From: Aurantiochytrium sp. KH105
Lineage: Eukaryota > Sar > Bigyra > Thraustochytrida > Thraustochytriidae
Reading direction: 5' to 3'
DNA: 64,000 nucleotides
Assembly: GCA_003116975.1 (NCBI GenBank)
Contig: BGKB01000017.1
Span: forward strand, 891,569-955,568
Shown here: in pieces, positions 47,533-54,596 of the stretch
How positions within the stretch are numbered: position 1 is the stretch's first letter
Layout: each line of letters opens with the position of its first letter
The notes under the pieces: generated by a model
Database searches by the model: none
Told to the model about the DNA's origin: nothing
What the model saw: only the letters and a program-made list of their open reading frames with translations
Position numbers and translations under genes: made by a program

Positions 47533-49587
47533 ATGTCGCAGCGGGGGTCGATGTCGTCGGAGCGGCGGTCGAGGTCGCAGCGGCGGACAGGGCCGAGGTC
47601 GCGTATGTCGCGGCGATCGAGAGGTGCTAGCTCGGTTGCCTTCGGGGGTATTACTAGTAGTAGTGTGAGTGTCAGTCATGCAAGGCTGCGCAGATCACGC
47701 CCTTTGCGCGACCCCGCCTACCAGTTCAGGGACGAGTCTTTCTGGGCTGATCATGAGGAAGACCTGGTCAATCTCACCATGGACGAGTTCCTCTCGTTGA
47801 GCGATGCGGAGGTCGCTTGCGTCTACAATTACATCAGAAATCATGACGACGTTCGAAATTGTATGCAACGTGCTATTAATTATGCCATTTCAGATGCTGG
47901 CCGCGACTTCGTTGCACGAGAAAGTGCTGCCAAGGCAGGCCACATGGCGAGTCTCGCTCCTGAGATTGACCGCCTGTCTGCGATACTTCGAAATCCATCT
48001 GCAAGCGATAGTGACAGACAAAAGGCTGCTGATGAGCTCAATTCTTACACAAAGAAAATGACGAATGACGAGCTCACTGTCGTTGCGTCGTTAGCGCGGC
48101 CTCTTTTCACGGCATGTGATCAACCATCGGGTATTGCTGCGTCCTCGTCGTATGCTGACAATCAGCGCACATGGCTCCTCGACGCCGAGCCAGCACTCTG
48201 GGACCGCGGCGACTTCTCGGTGGACCTCTGCAAGGAGAATTTTGGAGGAATTTTCATGTCTGTCGGCACAATGCTTTCTGGGCGTTCGTTCCGCGCGGAG
48301 GCGAGAGAAGCTACATGCATGGCGCAGTTTGTGGCCAAGTCCGTTTCTGCACTCGAACATAACATTTTCCAGGACCTGTGCTCAGCTGACAACGTCTGTG
48401 TTGAGTTGGAGCAGCCCACCATCATCAACTCACGTCCGGACATGGTATGGTTTGCCAATGGCACTCCTATCCTAGTGCACGAGCACAAGGCCTCGCGCTC
48501 ATTCCCTCTGAGACCGGCCTCGGTTCCGGCGAACGCGGTTCGAGGGGAGCTTCTCTCTTATTACTACGAGACCTACGGCGAAGCCGTTCGCAAACCAGTC
48601 GCCCAAATCTACGGCTACATGGTCGTGATGGGTCTCAAGTACGGCGTGCTCAGCACGACAGAATTCACGTGGTTCTTGCGTCGCCCTGACGGCCCGAAGT
48701 CGCCGGCGCTTGAGATCACTGACGCTTTCTCCTGCACGGACAGCGGCGAGCACAGTGTCAACATGGCGTACACGCAGATGCTTCTCATGGCTATGCACGA
48801 CAATGATAGCGTTGGACAGTTCCCCAGAGACCACGACTCTGGACTCGGTCAGATTGTGTTGAACAAGTGGGCTGACTTTCTCGGCTCGCAACATGCGAGG
48901 GGTCGTGCCATGTGGATTTCGAGGTCCGATGGCGCAAATGAATGGGTGAAGAGCATCCACGCTGAGTATCAAGTAAGGCAGCGTGATGCGTCTTCGAAGA
49001 GACACGCGCCTGACGCCCAGACCAAGTGGGACAGCGGCACCGGTGTGCCATTGAGTGCTTCTGAATTTGGAAGCATTCTTCCACTGCCTTGGTCGGCAGA
49101 CTACACGGTGGTGTCGGAGTCGGAGCGTTTTTCGGTGAAGCGTCTCCGGCTTCAGAACGGCGTCTGCATCATAATGAAAACGCTCGTTGTTCGCGATTCC
49201 GAAGAGCCGCGCACGGACTCTTTATGTCGTGAGACTGAATCGTACACTGCGTTGGAGGCTCTTCAAGGCGTTGCTATCGTGCCCCTTGTGTACGGAGGTT
49301 TCGTCGGGCCCAAGTCGAACTGCTGGCAAGTCGTCGCCACGGTGGATCTCGGGACCAATTTGGAGTGCGTCGCTAAAGAGCGTCGCACGAATCTAAAAAA
49401 ACATGCACGCTGGTCGCTTCAGCAGTTGCACGTACGCGGATTCTTGCACGGGGATGTTGCGCTGCGGAACTTTGTCGTCCCGGACGATTCCAGTCGCGTG
49501 TTTCTCATTGATCTTGAATCTTCTCGGGCTTGCAATCAGCAGCAAGAATTTGACGCGGAACTGTCTCAATTCGACAGGCTCTTCTAA
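47533..49587 (+). CDS. PD-(D/E)xK nuclease-like / protein-kinase-like fusion (Crinkler-type effector architecture)
   Basis: Intact frame of 684 residues from the ATG at 47533; upstream the frame has only a GTG. The N-terminus (1-45) is Arg/Ser-rich and could direct the protein to nuclei. Residues about 60-280 are helical and unassigned. At about 300-375 RPDMVWF, then HEHKAS, then QIYGYM fit a PD-(D/E)xK nuclease core (Asp, Glu-x-Lys, Gln). From about 525 the sequence resembles a compact kinase fold: IMKTL (Lys), HGDVALRNF as catalytic loop and LIDLESS in place of DFG. Nuclease plus kinase-like fusions are known in the Crinkler/CRN-RHS class of eukaryotic effectors and conflict proteins. No Crinkler header (LxLFLAK) or signal peptide is visible, so a cell-internal role is possible. 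It lies between two repeat copies and next to a transposon. Confidence 0.65.
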   Translation: MSQRGSMSSERRSRSQRRTGPRSRMSRRSRGASSVAFGGITSSSVSVSHARLRRSRPLRDPAYQFRDESFWADHEEDLVNLTMDEFLSLSDAEVACVYNYIRNHDDVRNCMQRAINYAISDAGRDFVARESAAKAGHMASLAPEIDRLSAILRNPSASDSDRQKAADELNSYTKKMTNDELTVVASLARPLFTACDQPSGIAASSSYADNQRTWLLDAEPALWDRGDFSVDLCKENFGGIFMSVGTMLSGRSFRAEAREATCMAQFVAKSVSALEHNIFQDLCSADNVCVELEQPTIINSRPDMVWFANGTPILVHEHKASRSFPLRPASVPANAVRGELLSYYYETYGEAVRKPVAQIYGYMVVMGLKYGVLSTTEFTWFLRRPDGPKSPALEITDAFSCTDSGEHSVNMAYTQMLLMAMHDNDSVGQFPRDHDSGLGQIVLNKWADFLGSQHARGRAMWISRSDGANEWVKSIHAEYQVRQRDASSKRHAPDAQTKWDSGTGVPLSASEFGSILPLPWSADYTVVSESERFSVKRLRLQNGVCIIMKTLVVRDSEEPRTDSLCRETESYTALEALQGVAIVPLVYGGFVGPKSNCWQVVATVDLGTNLECVAKERRTNLKKHARWSLQQLHVRGFLHGDVALRNFVVPDDSSRVFLIDLESSRACNQQQEFDAELSQFDRLF

Positions 49588-49726
49588 AACACGCCGAGCT
49601 TGTCCTTCTCTTTTCTTTCTTTCGTTTTTCATATTTTTTTTATAACTGTAAGTTTATGTTTTGTTTGTTGATAACCAATGTGTGTTAAGGCCGAAGCCAA
49701 GCAAGTTCCTCCAGGACAAGACCATC

Positions 49727-50344
49727 ATGAACAAGTGGGCACAGATGCGAAGAGCTCGGCAATCCGCTGACCATAAACAAGCAACGCAAAGCAGCACGCA
49801 AAGCAGCACGCAAAGCAGCACGCAAAGCAGCACGCAAAGCAGCACGCAAAGCAGCACGCAAAGCAGCACGCAAAGCAGCATGCAAGCAGAGCGTGCTCCC
49901 AAGCGGAAGTGCCACCGACTGGACCCGCGCTATGTCGCAACGCTCCAAGAAGCCCTCGAGCAGTCCTTGACCACGATGGATGCCCTCCACTTCTTCCGCG
50001 AGAAATGGGGCCAGACCGAGTCAGGCTGGAGCGCGATGCCAGGCGACAAGCCGGCGTCGTCTCCGGAAGACAAGCAGCTCAAGACCAAGCTCGCCAACAT
50101 GAAGCAAGCCCTCAAGAAGCAGAGGTCGGAGGTTCGACGACTTGCTGACCCCAGACGTAACGATAAACAAAGATCATTCCGATGCATTTGCGCCAAACCA
50201 ACTCTTCTACCCCGTCCATGCAGCACGTCCATGGCCTTGTCACGCCCTCCACGCCTCCGCAAGGCCCGCACGCCCGCCCAGCCTGAGGGCCTCGCAGGTC
50301 CCGGTTCTGCCTGCTTGTTCCCTAAGATGCTTGCTGCTGATTAG
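49727..50344 (+). CDS. Unrecognised repeat-family protein with QSST repeats (possibly a 3' exon)
   Basis: A frame of 205 residues from the ATG at 49727. It starts MNKWAQMRRARQ, then has about seven perfect QSST tetrapeptides from a 12-bp minisatellite, then a lysine-rich helical part (ATLQEALEQSLTTMDALHFF, KLANMKQALKKQRSEVRRL) and a low-complexity end. The second half also occurs in copy A (44801 onward), where it is broken. No family was recognised. The frame is open upstream of the ATG to 49661 and includes possible AG acceptors, so this may be the last exon of a longer transposon-related gene. Expression is uncertain. Confidence 0.35.
   Translation: MNKWAQMRRARQSADHKQATQSSTQSSTQSSTQSSTQSSTQSSTQSSTQSSMQAERAPKRKCHRLDPRYVATLQEALEQSLTTMDALHFFREKWGQTESGWSAMPGDKPASSPEDKQLKTKLANMKQALKKQRSEVRRLADPRRNDKQRSFRCICAKPTLLPRPCSTSMALSRPPRLRKARTPAQPEGLAGPGSACLFPKMLAAD
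49782..49885 (+). repeat. 12-bp minisatellite (CAAAGCAGCACG)
   Basis: Eight near-perfect tandem copies, in frame as QSST on the plus strand. The equivalent place in copy A falls in the assembly gap. Confidence 0.95.
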
Positions 50345-50552
50345 CTGTTGATTAGGTCTTTGCCGGGCCGAAGCAACTTTGCAGGGACGGCCCGCACGCC
50401 CGCGCCCTTCCGGCCGGCGTCCTCCCTCGGGGGCGCGCGCACGCTGCCGCGGCCGCGCGCCGATCGAAGCAAAGCCGGACAGGGCTGATGCCTAGAACCT
50501 CTGGCAACAAGGAGAGGTCAGATGGCACTTTACTCGCGAACTCCGTGTTAAT
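49935..50552 (+). repeat. Repeat copy B of the dispersed coding repeat
   Basis: Direct copy of 44801-45412 (a few per cent different), same orientation, 5.1 kb apart. Unlike copy A it keeps an open protein frame. Similarity ends at GTGTTAAT, followed here by CCGGCCTATTTTC. The copies could be remains of the same multicopy element. Confidence 0.85.
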
Positions 50553-50913
50553 CCGGCCTATTTTCGTCGGAATAGATCATTTGAAATTGAAGGCGCCGCC
50601 AGCCACGTTTGATCAAAAATGCTTTTGGGAATCGCAATCTCGTCGCCATGACGATAATAGCGCGAATTAAAGCTCATTAGCTTATCCTATACTTGGGACA
50701 GTGCTTGGCCCGATCGCGTAAGCGTGATTTCGAGGTGTAGAAACAAAAAAAGTCGAACAAACAAGCAAACAAACAACAGAGGAAAGCATGACTCCTTTTA
50801 AAGAACACCATCCATGTTCACCTGTGTAGTATTGGTCGAACTCTTGCGGAAGATGAACACGGATGAAAGAAAGTAAGAAAGAAAGGTCAATGGGACAGAA
50901 GAGGAGAGAAACT
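50553..50913. other. Spacer between the accessory island and the myosin gene
   Basis: This 361-bp AT-richer sequence is presumably the 3' flank of the minus-strand myosin gene. It contains A-rich runs near 50740-50790. No gene was recognised. Confidence 0.55.
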
Positions 50914-52473
50914 TTAGGCAATGACACAGCAGCCCCCAGCAGGCGCACCTCCTCCGTTGCGAATGGCAGGAAGGTTGAGAGCGCCGGAACCAACGAGCTT
51001 GAGGTTGGCCTTGTAGGCCGGACCATCGACAGCATCCATGGGGTACGAAGAGGAAGCGGTGAGGGGAAGGTCAACGCCGACGTTGCTGAGCACCTCGACC
51101 CAGTTGCGGACCTCGGAGATGTGAATGTTCTCCATGAGGTACGTGACCTGGACCTCGGGGTCCTCCTGGTGCTTGCCCGGGTACGTGGAGAGGGCAGCAA
51201 TCCATCCCTCCTTTTCGTTAAAGGCGAGGCTGTCGACCTCGCTGAAAGCAGCGTGGTGCTCCGTTTGGCGACCGTCCGGGTCGTAGAGGTAGAGGCCCTT
51301 GCTTCCAACGACGAGAAGAAGAGGCACGCGCACGGCCTTGGCGTTGAAGGCAATGACACGNCCGATGCAGGTGGAAAACTGCTCCGTATGGATGGTCTCG
51401 TTGCAGCGAGCGACAATGTGGTCGAACAGGCGACCGTAGAGCGACTTGGCGAGCGAGTCGCGCGCAAAGGCAGCCTTCTCGGCGCTGAGACTGGTACGCA
51501 CGCTCTCGGTGCCGGACTTTACGGTGCGGTGGGTAAGCGCCGTGCTGAGGTCACGTTCGTTGACGCCGAGGAGGCTGGCGGCCTCGGAGACGGCGCGCGC
51601 GTTGACAATGTCAGAAGCGTCACGGCCTCGGGACTCGAATTCGACGTTGCCGAGGTGGAGAATCGCGGCGAGAATGGCAAAGATGGCGTTCTGCTCGTCA
51701 CCGCCCATGCCAATAAAGTCCATGGCGCGGGTGGTCTCGCTAAAGTCCCTGGCATCGTCGATGCTACGCACCTTGGCGGCGCCGGGGTCGCCAAAAAAGT
51801 TATAATCGCCCGGGCTGCCGGAGAGCTTGAAGTCGCCGCGCCTCCGGCTGTCGGAGAGCAGCTGGTAAAAGATGTGAAAGTTGCGCTCGCCGTCCTGCTG
51901 ATGGGTGACGCGGGTCTTTTCCAGCAAATAAGTGGAGATGGAACCTCCACTGGGATCGCCATAGAGAAAGTTGATGGCAAAGTACTTGCCGAAGCGCGAA
52001 GAGTTGTCGTTGCGGCGGGTCTTGGCGTTACCAAAGGCCTCCAGCAGAGGGTTGGTCTGGAGGAGCTCGTCCTTGATGTGCTGGACCTGCTTGCTCTTGC
52101 TTGCCATGGCCGCCACGTACTCCATGACGGTCTTGCTGGCCTCGGTCTTGCCGGCGCCGGACTCGCCGGTGATGATGACACATTCGTTGGAAGTGTTGAG
52201 CATCATGGACCGGTACGCCATCTCTGCGATGCCGTAGACGTGGGGAGGTCTCTCGTAGAGCTTTTTCGAGACGTAGGAGCGAATTTTGCTCGATCCATAG
52301 AGTCCGCTGATGAGACGGTAGGGGTTCACAACGAGGAGCACCTCGCCAATGTACGTGTAGATCTCATCGGCGCGGTGGCGCGCGGCCAGGGCCTCTACGA
52401 TCTCCTGCTCGCCCGACCCGTCGAGCAAGACCAAGTCGTTGACCACGCCGCTCTTTGCGCCGCGATAAGACAT
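50914..52473 (-). CDS. Class I myosin, middle missing at an assembly break, C-terminal CaaX box
   Basis: The assembled frame is 519 residues from the ATG at 52473. The N-terminal half is a myosin motor: VVNPYR, P-loop GESGAGKTE, switch I NDNSSRFGKY, and LYGRLFDHIVARCNE. It stops at STCI (residue 370), where myosins continue into switch II. A single N at 51361 follows, and then comes a class I tail-homology-1 domain (RVIAFNAKAVRVPLLLVVGSKGLYLYD). Switch II, the actin-binding part, the converter and the IQ neck, several hundred residues in all, are absent, so the N marks a collapsed gap or misjoin. TH1 binds acidic lipids. The C-terminus ends GGCCVIA, a CaaX box, suggesting prenylation. The motor would move or tether membranes on actin. 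The real protein should be near 1000 residues. Confidence 0.88.
   Translation of the reverse strand: MSYRGAKSGVVNDLVLLDGSGEQEIVEALAARHRADEIYTYIGEVLLVVNPYRLISGLYGSSKIRSYVSKKLYERPPHVYGIAEMAYRSMMLNTSNECVIITGESGAGKTEASKTVMEYVAAMASKSKQVQHIKDELLQTNPLLEAFGNAKTRRNDNSSRFGKYFAINFLYGDPSGGSISTYLLEKTRVTHQQDGERNFHIFYQLLSDSRRRGDFKLSGSPGDYNFFGDPGAAKVRSIDDARDFSETTRAMDFIGMGGDEQNAIFAILAAILHLGNVEFESRGRDASDIVNARAVSEAASLLGVNERDLSTALTHRTVKSGTESVRTSLSAEKAAFARDSLAKSLYGRLFDHIVARCNETIHTEQFSTCIXRVIAFNAKAVRVPLLLVVGSKGLYLYDPDGRQTEHHAAFSEVDSLAFNEKEGWIAALSTYPGKHQEDPEVQVTYLMENIHISEVRNWVEVLSNVGVDLPLTASSSYPMDAVDGPAYKANLKLVGSGALNLPAIRNGGGAPAGGCCVIA
51361..51361. other. Single N at a sequence break inside the myosin gene
   Basis: One ambiguous base exactly where motor-domain sequence jumps to TH1 sequence. 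It keeps the frame by chance or by consensus trimming. Confidence 0.9.
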
Positions 52474-54596
52474 GGCGCCAGTCTAGCGTTCGGTCTCCCT
52501 CGTACGTGTGCGCAAGTGCCGACGCGCGCTTGTGCAGACGTGCCTGCGCGGGCGACCGTACGCGCGCGTGGGCTCGTTCGAGGTCTGGCTGCCTGGCTGC
52601 CTGGCTGCCTGCGCGCCTTGGTGAGGCGCGGGTCTTCAGCTATCCCGCTCAAGCGAGCGAGCGAGGGAAGGAGGCGGCTTTGTCTTCCGCAAGCAGACTG
52701 GGCACGCACGCACGCACGAAAGCGGCGCGCGCCTCGTGTGCGCACAAGCTTGCTTGTGCGCGTGCCGCGCGTGCGGTCACTGTTAGTTTTTCTTTCTCGT
52801 TTACTTTCTCCTTTGCCGCGTCCCTCGCGGGGGCGGCCGTCGCTACGAGATCGTCGCGCCGGGGCGGGGCGGAGGTCTGCTCTCGCAGGCTGGGGCGGAG
52901 GGCGCTCGCTGCGCGCGGGCGGGCTTGATTGAGGTCCTGCCTGATCTCTCTCTCTCCGTGCGCGCGGGTTGGAGGTATGCTCGCACGCGCGTGCCGCCGG
53001 GGAAACCCCCGCCGCGGTGCAGGCCGACAGTCGCTTCGTACCCCCCTCTAGCAGGGACACAAACTCAGAGCACAGGGCGCGGATAGGGGTGGGCAGAGAG
53101 TCTGGCCCGCCTTCTCGGCCTGGATTTTTACGGCGCATAAGGGCTGCTGAGCGTGAACGTGATAAAGCAGAATGAGCGTGCTCTTGCTCGAGCTCGAGCT
53201 CGAGCTCGCTGTCATCATCACAAGCAACCCAATCGCCGCCAAGGAAGAAAGTCTGGACCTTGCTGATCACGTCGCCATCGTCGGCGTCTGCCGGACGCTG
53301 GGATCCTCGAAGCCCGGCCGCACCAGCAGCAGCACTGCAGCTGCGGCAGCCAGAAAGGCGCCGGAGCGGCGATTCATTCCCGTCGGGGTGGTCGGAGATC
53401 ACCTGCCGGTGCTGGAGCCCGCGGCTGCGGCAGCGGCTGCGGCCAGCGGCTGCCCCAAGCTAGCCGGAGGAGAGGTTAAATTTTGCGCGCACGCGGAGCA
53501 GACGAGGCTGCGCGGGATGTGCGGCCAGCCGCAGGGAGCGATCACAGGAGGCGCGGCGGGACCCCGCGCGGCGCGGCTCGAGGCGCCCGCGCGGCGGACG
53601 GTGCGCTGCGCCGGTCCGGGAGCAAAGGCGGGCGAGGCCGGCGGCGCGGAAGCCAGGCAGCAGGCTGGGAACGTGGAGGGGAGGAGGTCGGTCAAACGGT
53701 CGCATCGAGGGAGGCGACGCGGAAGCGACTCCGGCGACGAGGTGCGCGCGGGAGAGGAGGCGCCGAGAGGCCGACCACCGCATTGATTGATTTTGGAAAC
53801 CAAGGAATGTGGACTTCATGCCATGCGCGTCGTTGATTGTGGTCAAGAAGGAAGGGCCGGATGCATGCAGAATGCGTCTGGTGCAGCGTGTATTTCGCCT
53901 CGCTTCACGGGAAACTCTTCGAGGTCTCGTAGGTCAGAGCATAAGCGAAAGTCTCTATCTGCGAAGATCAAGCGCAACTATTGCGTCTTTTCACACATCC
54001 TGAGACATCCAGGTTCTTTCTCTGCCTGCGATGGAGTGCTTGGGAAAATGAAGCTGGACAAGTTCAGAAATGAGACCAACCGGGTGCAGAATTGAGAAAT
54101 ACAACGCTCTGCTCTCAGCCAACACCTTGAAAGGAACAGGAAAAGATTGGTGTGCTGCCCTTGTCAGCATCGCTCTTGAAGATTGCCGAGACATCTCGTC
54201 AGACGCGATCTCCAACTCCAACTCCATCCTACCTCGCTCCGTTTTCCGACAGTGTCTCAACAATCGGTTTGCTTTGCTTTGCGCTGCGCTGCGCTGCACT
54301 GCACTGCACTGCACTTCAGTAGAAGCGCTTGACGATACAACCACGAGCTTTACACCAATTATACTTTCAACAAGCGAAGTAAAACCGTTTGCTCCAATAA
54401 GATCCTGTGCCACCAGGGCCAATGACGATGATCGAAGCAAGCAAGCGAGCAAACCTTTTCCATCACAAGGCCTAGGCTGGCCTAGGATCTCGTCGAGGTT
54501 CGCCGTGCGAGCAGCGCGAGGTCGCGGGCCCGCCGCCGCCGAGGCGCCGAGGCCGCGAGGCTCGCGGCACCCGCGGGGCACCGAACGCGTGGTAGC
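52474..54596. other. Divergent intergenic region between myosin and the fucokinase-like gene
   Basis: The 2.1 kb have a CTGGCTGC-type repeat (52585-52611), a GAGCTC run (about 53185-53210), GC-rich stretches with Ala/Arg/Gly-rich open frames on both strands (for example an ATG frame at 53172-53786) and a TTTGC/GCACT microsatellite near 54270-54315. Long open frames here are low in complexity and mirror each other on both strands, so no gene is called. A small unrecognised gene cannot be excluded near 53787-54470, where composition is more balanced. Confidence 0.45.
54270..54315. repeat. TTTGC / GCGCT / GCACT pentanucleotide microsatellite
   Basis: Tandem five-base units that drift in sequence from TTTGC through GCGCT to GCACT. 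Confidence 0.85.

Noticed and set aside
44801..50552. LTR retrotransposon with the two direct copies as LTRs
   Set aside because: The copies contain protein-coding sequence, and no reverse transcriptase, integrase, primer-binding site or polypurine tract was seen between them.
50863..52932. 689-residue plus-strand frame
   Set aside because: It is antisense to the myosin gene, is produced by GC-rich third codon positions, and has a non-AUG start.
52395..53402. 335-residue minus-strand frame upstream of myosin and an ATG frame 53172-53786 on the plus strand
   Set aside because: Non-ATG start for the first, low complexity in both, mutual overlap and no recognisable domain.
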